Part shown: positions 10,714-22,449 of the stretch, in pieces | How positions within the stretch are numbered: the stretch's first letter is position 1 | Layout of the letters: each line of letters starts with the position of its first letter | NCBI GenBank assembly: GCA_963995505.1 | Contig: OZ023181.1 | Coordinates: 14,876,221 to 14,940,220 of the forward strand | DNA: 64,000 bases | Reading direction: 5' to 3' | Origin: Hypericum androsaemum | Lineage: Eukaryota; Streptophyta; Magnoliopsida; Malpighiales; Hypericaceae | Notes under the pieces: generated by a model | Told to the model about the DNA's origin: nothing | The model's input: only the letters and a program-made list of their open reading frames with translations | Databases searched by the model: none | Position numbers and translations under genes: made by a program

Positions 10714-11605
10714 GGGTAAATTACTCCTAAGTCCCTGGTGGTTGGTTAAATAGACGATGGAACCTCTGTAGTTTCGCTATTGATTTTGTTGTCCATGTAA
10801 TTTGGTTCTATTATACTCTAGGGTCCCTAGCTAACGTCATCAATCAATTTTTTAATTTTTTTTTGAACTAACTGTTATACCCTTACAATTAATTAAAAGA
10901 AATTAAAATATTTGTTCCAGAATTGTCGATCATTTTCTCCCTCAGTTTCGGCAACCCAATTAACATCTCCGACAAGTTCAGTACACCGACGACCAGACGT
11001 TTCACCAGCAACCAGTTTTGGCAACCCAAAACCAGAATGACGCCTTACCCACTGTCTTTCCCTTACCAAATAACGATGTTTCATCTTCAAAACTAGATTA
11101 ACCAAGAGAGAGGAAGAGGACCCAAAGTGAGGAGGACGAGGAACAAGAGGGAGCTGAAGAAGCCACCGAGGATGGTGAAGAGCTTGGTGGATACTAGCTT
11201 GGAGAGATACACCTCTTCCCTGGCAATATACGATAAGGCTGTGGTTGGGAGCTTTGGGAGGATGATGATGGAGCGCGAGCCGGTAGGGGTTTTGGGGATT
11301 ATCATGCTCGGAGCGGTTGCCAGATCTGGGAAAAGCACGGTGAGATATTACGATGAGTTAGTGAGCTTGGTAGGAATTTTGATTTCGATCTAGGTGTAGG
11401 GTGGCCGGGGAAGAGAATGGGTTATCAGAGAGAAAACTGGAGGTAGAGGGTGTAATTTTCTTGATCTCTTAAGGGAAAAAAAGTCATTTCCATAACAAAA
11501 ATGATTGATGACATCAGCGAAGGACCTGATAGTATAATAAAACTAAACTACAGGGATAACAAAATCACTTGCAAAATTATATGGATGCCATTGTCTACAT
11601 TAGTA
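10714..11605. mobile_element. Non-autonomous element with long (~150-190 bp) TIRs, eroded right end
   Basis: The left arm (10714 to about 10890) and the reverse complement of the right arm (about 11460-11605) align over roughly 150 bp. Shared blocks include GATTTTGTT[GA]TCC, TTCTATTATACT/TTTTATTATACT and GTCATCAATCA. The left terminus GGGTAAATTACTCCTAAGTC resembles the start of the Pack-MULE at 14978 (GGGCAAATTACTCTCATGTC), so the two are probably distant relatives. The right terminus is worn and no TSD can be named. The middle (11100-11390) has an open stretch rich in Arg/Lys that I do not recognise; it may be captured host sequence. Confidence 0.6.
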
Positions 11606-13201
11606 TTATTATTTGAAAGTGGTACCATATGATCGAATTTTATTAGTGAAATCAAATTGGGACTGGATTTAGTCCTGGGCCCATTATCCAGAACAGGCCT
11701 AGACATTTATTGTCAAAAACCCAAAACAACAGGTGACGCGCGGGCTGTTTTAAAATATATAAAAACCCCGCTTAAAAAATGAACCAGACGGTTGGCAAGC
11801 AAATTTTTTGGGATCCAATTTCTCCTTCCTTATTAGGATCAAAACAAAAAGGGATAAATTCCTATTTTCTCGCGATCTGCAGATCAGAAACCCTAGATCA
11901 CACCAAAAGGACGGTGACTGGAACTGCAAAAACTACTGCAACCATTCATGGATCTTCATATTACAGAGCAAGAAACTACTGCAACCACCCTAGAAGAAAC
12001 ACAAAAAAATCAATGGATCGTCAAATTATAGAGCAAGAAACGTCGACCATTGAAGGTTAGTCGATCTCCTCCATCCATCTCCCTACATTAATCTAAAACT
12101 ACTGCAGATCCAGAGTAACAAATGGGTGAGATAGCATGTTCAAATCAACACGATTCAAAAACTTTGTCTATGCAATCCTAGAGAGGTAATTATTAGCCTG
12201 TAACTCGTGCTCGTCTTCGTACTAAAGATGTAGTCATTGTTATGTTATAATTTAATAGTTTCTGATGTACGATACAATAGTTTGTTATGTTATGATTGAA
12301 TGGTTCGTCCTGATATGATTTAATAGTTTTTTTAGTTATAATTAAGTTGTTTGTTGTCTGGCGATAAAATGGTATGTTCTGGCTTAAAATGATGTTCTGT
12401 TATTCTAAATTGGTATGTTCAATTTTTATTTTATGCAGACTCAAAATTGGAAGAACTGGAAAAAGAAGAATTCTGGAAACAAAAATAGTTTACAACCTCT
12501 AATGATCTGCGAGAATTTTACTATTCTTACGCCCACCAAAAAAGATTTAGTGTGCGTACTCAATATAGGAGAGGACGAATTATCAATGGCCTGAATACCA
12601 TATATACTATGTCAAATATGTCTGCAACAAAGACGATTTCTGTCGGCCGTCTAAGGATTTAAAAATGAAGGATGCTCGGTCTTGTGATCAAAGAGAGGAA
12701 AGAGTTTGGTGTCATGCAATGATTTATTTTCATTATTCGATAGAGACATCAGCTTATTATATAAAAGAATTGGGGGTTGAACATAATGATCACGAGCTAC
12801 ATATGCACAGATCAGCCAGAGCTCTCAATCTTATTCAACAACACATAGCTAACCTAAATAGTCAAATTGGTATCCCACTAAGATCATCTTACGAGCTGAT
12901 GGTAGTAGCTGCTGGAAGTAAACAATATCTTGATTTCCTTCACATGGATCTAAAAAACTATCTAGGCAGTCGAAGATAAAGGGCAATGAAAAGAGGTGAA
13001 GCTACTGTTCTACTCGAGTATTTCAGAACGAAAGCATACCAAAATCTATCTTTTTATTATGATATATAGAAGTGGACTGCGAAGAAAGGATTGCAAATAT
13101 TTTTTGGGCTGACAGAAGGATGAGGATGGACTATAAATATTTTGGTGATGCAATCTGCTTCGACACAACATACCGAACAAATAAAAATTATCGGCCATTA
13201 G

Positions 13202-13324
13202 GTATGTTGAATGGTTTGTTCACTTCTGATTGAATGGTTTGTTCAGTTTCGATTGAATGATCTGTTCAGTTTCGATTGAATGGTTTGTTCAGTTCTAATT
13301 GAATGGTTTATTCACATCATGCAG
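13202..13324 (+). repeat. 23-bp tandem repeat filling a transposase intron
   Basis: The intron is GT-AG and consists almost wholly of four or five copies of a 23-bp unit of the form GAATGGTTTGTTCAGTTTCGATT, ending in TCATGCAG. The same unit recurs at about 12240-12425, 14085-14275, 16290-16400, 16495-16735, 19235-19395 and 20715-20760. Confidence 0.85.
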
Positions 13325-14084
13325 TACTATTTATTAGATACGACAACCATCGCATGGGCTACATTTTTGGTACAGCTCTTCTATTTGACAAGACAACAGA
13401 TTCATTTCCATGGTTGTTCAAAAATTTCTTAAGGTGCATGAATGACAAAGCACCAGAAACATTCTTCACTGACCAGGATGCAGCAATATCTAATGCCATT
13501 GAGTCTGAGCTGCCAAATATGTACCACTGTCTCTGTACATGGCATATACTACAAAATGCGAAGAAATATCTCAGCCGTCTATACCCATCTAAGGTAGCAA
13601 AATTTTTCCTTTATATAATAAATGAGGTAGATGATGAAGAAGAGTTTAATTATGAATGGAATCTCATGATACAAGAGTGTTTCAACTCTATTGGACACAA
13701 ATGGCTTAATACAATACACAAATCAAGAAAAAATGGGTCATCTGCATGGGTTAAGCAATACTTCACCGCTGGGATGGTCACAACACAAGTCGTTGAATCC
13801 TTCAACAGCATTAAAGGCAGTATTTACAACCCGAATACAACCTTTTACAGTTCTTTACATATTTTATCCATATTTTGGATGGCTGAAGGCATGAAGTAGC
13901 TGAGGCCGACTATGACTCCAAGGATAAGAGGCACAACAACAAAAATAGATGCAACCAATTGCTAAATTCAGCAGAAGTCTATACACATTGCATGTATGAA
14001 AAGTTTCAGGAACAATATGATCAATCTGCTGACTACATGATAGATCTACAATGGGACAATCAACATCTCACATGTAAGCCAATT

Positions 14085-14275
14085 TAATGGTATGGTTGTT
14101 TGTTCTGTAACGTACAAATGGTATGCTCTGTCGCTGCCCTGTTTGTTCTGTTATGATCTAATAGTTTGTTCTGTGATGATCCAATGGTTTGTTCTATGAT
14201 GATCCAATGGTTTGTTCTATGATAATTCAATGATTTGTTCTATGATGATTAAATGGTCTTTGTTAATACAATGTG
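14085..14275 (+). repeat. 23-bp tandem repeat in the next transposase intron
   Basis: At least five 23-bp units of the type AATGGTTTGTTCTATGATGATCC run up to the 3' splice-like end ACAATGTGCAG. They are degenerate at the 5' side and better preserved toward the acceptor. Confidence 0.8.
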
Positions 14276-14977
14276 CAGATCACATCAGACGCTACAATGT
14301 TTACACACTTTCAAAGTAAGACCCTTTACTTAAGCTAGATGAGAGAATGGTGCAGGTTCACAAGTCACAAATCATACTCACATGCACATGCCGTTTGTAT
14401 GAAACAGTTGGGCTATTTTGCAAACATATACTAATAGTTATGGGGACTTTGAGATCCTTAGGAGAAGAAGAATTCAGAGAGCTGCCTAACCATTATGTTA
14501 TGAAAAATGGACAGTAAAAGCAAAGGATGGATTGGAGTCATCCGAGCTCCCTATAAGAAGCGATCAAAAAAGTAATAACACCGAAAGCTTCAATAAAATA
14601 AAATGTAAGCTACTTGAGTTGGCAGATGAAGCTTCATTGGATGCTCAGAATATCAATATTCTGGAAGAGCTAATTACTACTGCGAGATATCAAATCTGAC
14701 AACGTAAAGATGCTCAAACATAATCAGCACAATCGGATGATGTTCGAACATCGACATCTCAACCAGTTGGCAAAACTATAAAGATGAGAGAGAATCCAAG
14801 AAAGTCAAAGAACAGAATAAAGAGTAAAAACGAGACTGGACGGATGAACAAAAAGGAAAAGAACAAAAGTTTGGCGATAGACTTGAATAATCCTGCCCAA
14901 TAACAAGATAACAAGATATTTTTATGTTTAGGTTCATTACTATGATACAATGGTTTTTCATGTTATGATACAATTAT

Positions 14978-16273
14978 GGGCAAATTACTCTCATGTCCCT
15001 GACCTTTGGTCACCCTCCCCCTAGGATCCCTGACTTTTGAAAAATGATTGTCCTATCCCTAAGTTTTAATGATAATAGACTCTCGGGTCCTTGGCTGACA
15101 TCATCGGCTCTTTTTTCATTTTTGGTCATAAAAATGTCCAAAATACCCTTAAACAAAAAATAAAAAAAATCATCTTCTTCAACCTTTGACCAAGAACACA
15201 AAAAATATAAAACTAACCCAAAAATAAGATCAAACTAACTAAAATCAAGAACACAAAAGAACATCAAAAAAAAAGTAATTAACTAATCTTGAAGCTTCTC
15301 CAATCTGAACTAGATTTGTGCAACCAACTGCAAATAAATTCATCGCAGTTATATCCTCCCCAGCAACCCACCCACCTCCCACTTCTCCTCCTCCTCCGCC
15401 ATTCACACTCCCCTCAATCTCCTCCTAAACCCTCCCATCCACAGGCTTCCTGTTCTTAAGAAACTTCTCATAATCCCCACCCTCCCCCACCTTCATCTCC
15501 CCCAACTCATTGGCCTTCTTAATCACACTCTCCACCCTGTGCCTCCCGTTGAACGCCCCTGCCACCACCTCCCATTTCTCTTTTTCAATTTTTCCAGCGA
15601 CCTAGTTGCAAATTCCAATCTGGGTCCCACCGAATCTGGAAAACTCGCTGCTGCCTTCGATCTCTTCCTGGAACCTTGCTTCTCGGTCAAAAGACTAGAT
15701 CTTTCTTATTCTTGTTTTGCCTCCTCCTCCTCCTCCTGCGGCTGCTCGAGGGTGGGCCCCTCACCGACCCTGCAGTTCCCTCAAGTCCTCCCTCAAGATG
15801 ACCATGATTGGGTTTGCTTTTTCTGCTCCCATTTCCCCATGTTTGGTGCAATTTTGGATAATGTTGCGTCGTCGATGCAGGAGATTTCAGGGATGCCTAC
15901 TTCGATTTCTAGGAGAAGCGGATTCTGATTTTTTCATTAAAACTTAGGGTTCATCCTAAATTTAGTTTGGTCATTAGTTAATTGATTTTTTTATATTTTT
16001 AGTTGTGTTCTTGATTTTAGTTAGTTTGATATTATTTTTAGGTTAGTTTTTTATTTTTGGTGTTCTTGGTCAAAGGTTGAAGAAGATGATTTTTTTGTTT
16101 AAGGGTATTTTGGACATTTTCATGACCAAAAATGAAAAAAGAGCCGATGTCGTCAGCCAGGGACCCGAGAGTCTATTATCATAAAAACTTAGGGACGGGA
16201 CAATCATTATTCAAAGGTCAGGGACCCTAGGGGGAGGGTGACCAAAGGTCAGGGACGTGAGAGTAATTTTCCC
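14978..16273. mobile_element. Pack-MULE-like element, ~250-bp TIRs, 9-bp TSD
   Basis: The left arm from GGGCAAATTACTCTCATGTC is matched almost base for base by the reverse complement of the right arm from GGGAAAATTACTCTCACGTC. The match extends inward over about 250 bp to the TTTGACCAAGAACAC block. The element is flanked by perfect 9-bp direct repeats TACAATTAT (14969-14977 and 16274-16282), diagnostic of Mutator-like transposition. It sits inside one of the 23-bp repeat arrays of the larger MULE and so is younger. No transposase is encoded. The middle is GC-richer than its surroundings and contains host-gene-like coding fragments, hence the Pack-MULE call. Confidence 0.9.
15427..15690 (-). 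pseudogene. Captured Myb/SANT-like gene fragment inside the Pack-MULE
   Basis: Read on minus, one frame gives KAAASFPDSVGPRLEFATRS and LEKLKK. After a one- or two-base phase change at about 15575, a second frame gives KWEVVAGAFNGRHRVESVIK, then KANELGE and DYEKFLKNRKPVD before a stop near 15427. The second part looks like a Myb/SANT-type helix-turn-helix with the following conserved tail seen in plant membrane-anchored Myb-like proteins (maMYB group). That family name is from memory of the pattern and is uncertain. The phase change where an intron would be expected fits capture of exon pieces by the element rather than a functional gene. Confidence 0.5.
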
Positions 16274-16289
16274 TACAATTATTGGTCCA

Positions 16290-16740
16290 GTAACGATTCA
16301 ATAGTTTATCATGTTACGATACAATGACTTGTTATGTGATCATCCAATGGTTTATCTTGATATGATACGATGGTTTGCACAGTTACGATACAATGATTTA
16401 TTATGTCAAAGTCAAATGTTTTTATATGTATGATTTCCACCCTAGACTAAAGCCACACATATGATTTTATACGGGGGAGGCACGTAGCCACACATAACGT
16501 TGCTCTGTTACGATGAAATGGTTGGCTCTGTTACGTGTAGTGGTTTGCTCTGTGAAGATGCAATAGTTTTCTCTGTTATGATGCAATGGTTGGCTTTGTT
16601 ACGATATAATAGTTTACTTTGTTTCGATGCAATGGTTTGTTCTGTCACAATGCAATGCTTTGTTCTATCACGATCGACGAGTTTGCTCTGTTACAATAAA
16701 AATGGTTGTTTTGTCCTGATCAATGGTTTGCAATAGACAC
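16290..16740 (+). repeat. Large 23-bp minisatellite block
   Basis: About fifteen degenerate copies of a 23-bp unit related to CAATGGTTTGCTCTGTTACG lie here in two clusters (16290-16400 and 16495-16735), separated by unrelated sequence. This is spacer between the convergent transposase and peptidase genes of the MULE. The Pack-MULE inserted at its left edge. Confidence 0.8.
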
Positions 16741-16904
16741 CATCCAATTACATCAAAAAAAAGATCTATAGATCTGTAATATCAACCATGAACTTCAAAT
16801 CTAGCTACATGTTCAACAATAGTTCCCCAAAAAGTATCTAGTTTAAAAAGTTTACAAGTTCAGCAACTGCCACAATATTCTTTTGCTATGCAACAGCCAC
16901 AAGT

Positions 16905-19900
16905 TCATTGTTTGGCCTTCTTCGTGCCTTTAGGCCCTCTCCAATTCATGGCAGCTTTCACTATCATTGGCAGGACAAGATTGTCAGGATGCACCACCAT
17001 TGTCTTGAACATATTCTTCCTGCATCCGTGAGAAACGTACTTGTCTTCCAATTCACTTCATACATTAGTTCAATCTCATTCAATGGCCAGCATTTAGTGT
17101 AGTGCTCACAGAAGAGGGAAGCATAAATTCTGTAAAACACTGAAGTTGTATTCTTCAAAATTTACCTTTATGAATAAACTAAGATAGTAAAAAAAAGACC
17201 AAAAATCTTCCGAGCATAGTTGATCAACTCCTCCTCCTTCACTACAACATCCATGCTTTCCAAGACATAACAGCCTTTCGAGACAACATCAATGACGAAC
17301 ACATAGAAGTGATCAATGTGGAACCATGGAAAAATCCACTATCAACAAAAACAGAAACAAATATAAAAACCAATGCAAAACTTGTGAACCACAACAATGA
17401 GAATGGAAAATAAAGACAGATACAAACAAACTTACATAATGAATCTTCTTCTTGGCTTTAAGTTTACTCACAAATGGGAAAAACCAATCAATGGTTTGCT
17501 CGATATCTGTCACATGGGCACGAGGGTTGGTGAGTCCATCAACGGATGGATGGTCGGGCTCAACCACTTTTCCTATAATGATTCACCAAAAAATACGAAG
17601 TCAGACAATCAACATCCAATGGTATATAATGTTATTACTAAATGGTGTGATACTCACCGATATCCAAATATGGAGTGTCACACGATCAATCTTCTCCCCA
17701 GAGGCTTCCTTGCCTTTAATATGATATCTATGATACTAATCTATAGCTGCTGATGAAAGCCACTTCATTGAGCCAAGAGATTCTATGTCGTCCTGCACCA
17801 GTTTAATATTATAATTCCATTCAAAAATCTCCCCTCTGCAAGCCATAACACCAAATAAAAGAAAATTAGATAAAAAATATTGCACAACCATCTAAAACAG
17901 ATCAATGACATTTTACACATGCAACTTACGACATATTTTGTGATCTCTCCTCTGTTTCATACTGCCCGATAATATCTTACATATCATCAGTCATCTCCAC
18001 GAAAACTTTCTTGGCATCTGCAGCCGCCTCTGGTAGACCAATAAAATTTTCAATGGTCCTATTGTATCTGGGAGGTGCATTGTTAACCTTTCCCTCTCTA
18101 AGAAGTCCTTCGATATTAGCAAGGTTTAACTCATGCACAATAGATAGCTTAACATTAGCAGCAACAACAACTGCTTTTCCTTTGTCCTTTTTCCTTTTAT
18201 TAGGGCGAGGAGGAGGATCCATTGCCGGTACAACATCAGCACTTGCTACCACTTTGTCCTTATTCCCCTCTTACGACAAGGAGGAGAATTCATTTATGGT
18301 ACATCAGAAGCTGCAACTCCTTCGTCCTTATTCTTCATCTTCCTCTTCTTGTTATTCTCACCCGTAAAAGGAGTCTTGAGGTTAATGCTACGATACCGTG
18401 TACGCTTGGCTATAACGTCAGGAACTGCTGGCTCATCCGATTCAATCACACCCAGGGCATCAGTAACATCATCACCACTACCAACATTAACCATCTTCTC
18501 TTTATTTTTTAGCAATCAGCTTTGCTGAAACCTCATCTACATGTGCAAAAAGAATTTGTGTAAAATTTAGATCATCAAATATGCCCTACGAATCAAAATC
18601 TTTTAGCTTTGCAAAAATCTCATCTACATGGGCAAAAAGTAGTTGTGTGAAATTTGGATCACTAAACAAATTCTGCGAATCCGAACCTTTTAGCTTTGCT
18701 GAAATCTCGTTTACACCGGCAAAAAGTAATTATGTAAAAATTGAATCATTAAACAAGCTCTGCGAATTAGATTCTTTGGACTGACTTGCATCTCCAGCAG
18801 GTTGATGAATGTTATGTGTGGCAGCAAATTTATCGAAAAAATCTTCAAAACCTAACGAGAAAGAGGGAGGATCAAAATCGGTACATGGCCTCTCCTTAAC
18901 AACCTCCCCTCTACTTGCTTCACCAATATGAAGTGGATCATCCTTTTTTTCATCACCATGATGATGAACCTCTGCCCTCTTCGGTCTCCTTAACAACTTC
19001 TTGTGACAGACCCTCTGTCCTTCTAACAGCATCTTCACCCATGCTTGAGACTGATGCAAAAATATCACTCTGAATGTCCTCACTCGGAGTGGCGACACTG
19101 GTTTGAGTAGGCGCATAATCTGGATCATCATTTTTGTCATCCGCATCAAACTCTTGACCTCTCCTAAACTCTCTCATACGCATCGCCTGTTATAGTATAT
19201 ATTAACAACAAATTGTCAAAAAGAACACAATATAATAAAATGATTTGTTCTGTAATGATCAAATAGTTTGATCTATTATGATACAATGGTTTATTCTGTT
19301 ATAATTAAATGGTTGGTTCTGTTATGTTTCAATGGTTTGTTATGTGATGATTAAATAGTTTATTATGTTATAATAAAATAGTTTTTAATGTAACATTAAA
19401 GTGAGATTATCCACAGCATACCTTTTTGTTTTGACACCTTCTCTCCCTCAACCTTGACAATACATTTTTTAAAATTTCATGCTTGTTACTCGACGCCGTT
19501 CGATTCTGATCATTCACCTCTGCCCCCTTGTTTCCAACATCACTATCTTCCACCTTTACTTCCCCCATTATACCCTCTCCCCCTATCACTCCCTCTTCCC
19601 CTATCACTTCATTACCCACTCTAGCCTCTTCCCCTACCACTCCCACTCTTTCCTTATAACCCCCTCTCCCACTCCAGCCTCTTCCTTCTCCCCACCCTCC
19701 TGCTCCTCTTTCACTTCCTCTACACGTTCAGCCTCTCCTTTCTTTCTGTCCTCTTTCACTGCCATCCCCTTTCCCTTCCTATCATCAAGCACTGCCATGA
19801 TCTTCCTTTTAAGAGATTTCAAGTCTTTGATCCGAACATCAATTTCTTCTAATTTTTTGAGCAGCTGCAACAACAGATTAAAAAATTTAAATATCAGATA

Positions 19901-20790
19901 TTAAGAAAATAATACAATATAAGAAAGAATTGAAACAATGACCTCATTATTAGGCAATAACTCCCATTGATCATCATTTGTATGTGAGGAGGAAGGGACA
20001 TCTCCAGTAGCAGCAAGCTCTATAAGGTGGATCTTGTATCTCATCAACAAATGCATATTACCTTCATAATTGATTACAGTACCAGCACCACTGTCTAACC
20101 CAAGCCTCAACCCATCGTTAGCCCTTTCGACAATATATTTACACCAATTATATTTCCTTGACTAGTTTGGTGGATTGATATAAGAATATAACTTACGGCA
20201 AACCATTTCAGATGTGATTGGGGCAAGGAAAATACCAATGCCGTATATTATATACAATGCACCCAATCTACATCCAAGACAGGCTTATCACCCAACAAAA
20301 CACTCCTCACATCATTGAGGCTAATAAACGATTATTTTCTCTGTTCCACTTAATACCTACCCAGAAACTCCTAGAGATTCGCTTTCCCATCTCCCTTCCT
20401 CCTGAATTCTTCTAGATCTAGAACAACATCAACATCACCATTTGGGATGCCGTTGTAAACAAACAACTCAGTAACCGTAAGCAATGGCTCCTCTTTCCTG
20501 CATTTTAGAGCAATCTCAGCCATCTGCTTCAGTTTTATATCATTCTCCTCAACTTTAAAGGTAGGAAAACCCAACTTGCTTAATAAAATGCATACGTTCT
20601 TCAGCATCTGGATAAATTTTTGGACCGAACAAACAGTTCCTTCATATAGCTGGGCTTGCCACAAGACCTTTGTTCGGGGGCCATCTGCATAAAAATACGA
20701 AAACTAGTCACCCCGAATAGTTTGTTATCAGAAAATGGTTTGTTCAGGATCAATGTAGAGAAACAAACCAGTGATCTTGACATAATAAAT
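16905..20790 (-). pseudogene. Ulp1-like (C48) cysteine peptidase gene of the MULE
   Basis: Exon-like open blocks on the minus strand run from about 20790 down to 16905: 20371-20664, 19901-20110, 19634-19873, 19407-19646, 18730-19183, 18294-18515, 17977-18252, 17440-17567 and the peptidase end. The recognisable piece is at about 17210-17331, which reads WFHIDHFYVFVIDVV followed by YVLESMD. This is the His-containing strand of the C48 family (H-[WF]-[YF]-V-x-V-I-D) and the following Asp strand. The last part (about 16905-17020) is basic and ends in KKAKQ-stop. The middle blocks are acidic and Lys-rich without known domains. I could not place the catalytic Cys or prove a continuous spliced frame, so whether it is intact is open. 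A role in removing SUMO-like modifiers is family knowledge, not shown here. Confidence 0.5.
19235..19400 (+). repeat. 23-bp repeat array within the peptidase gene region
   Basis: About seven degenerate 23-bp units of the type AATGGTTTATTCTGTTATAATTA lie between exon-like blocks of the minus-strand gene, so this array too appears to occupy an intron. Relative to that gene the unit lies in the antisense direction, whereas relative to the transposase it lies in sense. Confidence 0.75.
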
Positions 20791-21162
20791 TATTATATCA
20801 TAATTGTGCAAATAATTGTATCAACTTGATCACTGCCTAATCTCTATGTTAGCATCCTTGTCATCTTGTTATCAAAAAATAGTTTGTCCAGTGTACAAGG
20901 AAACCGTAGAACCTAAATAATGCTAAATAACACTGAAAACCTCGACAAAAACCAAAAAACCTAAATAACACTAAAATCCCTAAAATAACAAGACAACCTT
21001 GACAAAAACGAAAATCCTAAATCCTAAATAATGTGGACGAAGAGGAGTAAAAGGAGAAGAACGTGACCTCGCCATCGGTTGTCCACCTTGTCCGCTCGCG
21101 ACCTCGTAGTCGGTTGTCCACCTCGTCTGCTAGCGACCTCACCGTCAGCCGAAGCCAACCAG

Positions 21163-21232
21163 CTCATAGAGAGAGAGAGAGAGAGGCAAAGAGAGAGGTG
21201 GAGAGAGAGTACAGTTGGAGAGGCAGAGGAGA
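21163..21232. repeat. (GA)n microsatellite near the right end of the MULE
   Basis: A run of GAGAGAGAGA with short interruptions lies just inside the right end of the MULE, in what would be the 5' untranslated region or promoter of the minus-strand peptidase gene. Confidence 0.8.
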
Positions 21233-21450
21233 GAGAGAGTTGATTTTGAAAAAAGGGGGGCGATTTTGGGAGTTGTTTTCACGCGCCCATCACGAAGGGG
21301 AAAAATTTGGGTAACAAAATGACTAAAATAATTCCGACCATTATACGCCGTCAGATCTTTCCTAGACTGATCCAACGGCCCAAAAACTCCCCAGAACGGA
21401 CCTGGACAGAAATTCAAGCCCAGGACCGAATCCGACCCCGATCAAATCGG

Positions 21451-22449
21451 TGTAATAACTGATAAGAGCATCTCATCTAGAATACATAAAAGAATATCAA
21501 ACGGCACACAGATATTTGGCGGAAAATCCGCTACTTCGTTCTCTTGCCTAAAATTGCGAACTACCAATTGCTATGCTTCATGGAATAGTATAGTAGAGTA
21601 ATACTAATGCAACGTAAAGCATTGCAATTGCTCAATTCATCAACAATAGCTAAGTGATTATTCAATAACAAGAGCTACGATGATTAAGAAAAAAATTAAA
21701 AACAGCACTCCTGATCCCACATGAAGTGAAGCAAGTATTTTACTCTAATCAAATTTGTATTAATAATAAATTAGTTTTGGATCAAAATAAAACAAAAGTA
21801 GTCTCCTCTTCCGCTTTATGACGTCTCGTGTAGGTTACCAAAAGGCTTTAAGATTTTTCCACCATAAAAAAGAAGCCAAGCTAATAGCTAATATAATTAT
21901 CAGCAACCACAAATGCACAGAAATCATCAAATTTATTCATCCCTGAGGCTGCTTTACTTGATGACCCAGAAGAGAATTTGCTTCAACCGGTAACCAAAAG
22001 CCCTCTTCTTTATTCACTCGGACAGAACCGAAAAGTCGTCTGCTTTTTAATCAAGTTGGAGACTTTTCCTCGTTTTCTTAACAAATTAGAACTGGGTTTT
22101 CCTTTGCTTCTTCGTTTTGGCTATTTTTTTGTCTCCTTTGGTGCTGATGTTCGTTGTGAACTGGTAGTTTGGGATGGTTGGAACTTGGAAAGCACGCAAA
22201 TTGATGGCTTGTTTAGGTGGCTTTATTACCGTCTGATCAAGAACTACAAGAATTTTTAATGCTAGAGAAATTTTTAATCTTGTAAGCTATATCTATTGAT
22301 CAGTGTGCAATTGACCAGAAAGTCAACGGCCTTTGTGTTGTGTTACAACTTTGTTATGAACTTTGTCCGAGAATTCAGATTACAAGATTTTGCTTGTGTT
22401 GTTTCTGACGAGCGTGGCTGCTTTTTATCTAAGGTGAACAACTTTAAAA
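21451..22449. other. Upstream region of the GRDP gene
   Basis: There is no other gene here. The stretch must hold the promoter and 5' leader of the gene starting at 22450, and a leader intron is possible, but I could not fix a TATA box or start site. The first half is AT-rich and the last 450 bases are closer to transcribed-leader composition. Confidence 0.4.

Larger units (their letters stand above)
12013..14517 (+). pseudogene. FAR1-like MULE transposase (broken)
   Basis: This is the transposase of the element. The first coding exon is 12013-12055 and the second starts at 12439. FAR1-type DNA-binding signature FYYSYAHQKRFSVRTQ is at about 12517-12564. The catalytic core starts at about 13080-13201 (NIFWADRRMRMDYKYFGDA, then FDTTY with the first Asp). 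It is spliced across a 123-bp GT-AG intron (13202-13324) to the TDQDAA segment with the second Asp and to VVESFN with the likely catalytic Glu. After another intron with 23-bp repeats, a SWIM zinc finger (CTCRLYETVGLFCKH) lies at about 14378-14422. In-frame stops near 12487 and 13897 and shifts near 13000-13070 and 14510 break the frame. Related plant proteins include the domesticated FAR1/FHY3 factors, but linkage to the Ulp1 gene and the disablement argue for an element gene. Confidence 0.8.
11640..21450. mobile_element. Mutator-like element with transposase and Ulp1-like peptidase genes
   Basis: A MULE transposase relic on + and a Ulp1-like peptidase gene on - converge inside one ~9.8-kb unit (about 8.5 kb without the nested Pack-MULE). 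Candidate degenerate terminal inverted repeats of about 45 bp lie at about 11650-11700 and 21390-21445: each outer end carries a GG[AG][TC][TC]NNGTCCTGGGC core, read inward. A GGATTTAGTCCTGGGCCC motif marks the left one. No clean TSD is visible. Plant MULEs carrying Ulp1-like genes are known (Kaonashi/CUMULE type), and I assign this element to that group by inference. A 23-bp repeat recurs in its introns and spacers. Confidence 0.6.

Noticed and set aside
11127..11393. Arg/Lys-rich 88-codon frame in the long-TIR element as a gene
   Set aside because: The opposite strand is open too and no domain is recognisable. At most it is captured sequence.
13202..19400. Regularly spaced ~23-bp repeats that could be mistaken for a CRISPR array
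   Set aside because: Units are contiguous and degenerate, without unique spacers, and lie within introns of a plant transposon.
18011..19904. Plus-strand Ser/Pro-rich frames opposite the Ulp1-like gene
   Set aside because: They are antisense shadows of the acidic, Lys-rich minus-strand exons.
11630..21460. A 9-bp TSD for the large MULE (TTATTAGTG-like versus TAATAACTG-like)
   Set aside because: The candidate flanks differ at three or more positions and the termini are not sharp enough to choose them.
21978..22259. 93-codon frame upstream of the GRDP start
   Set aside because: It is hydrophobic leader-region sequence that does not join the GRDP exons in phase and has no family match.
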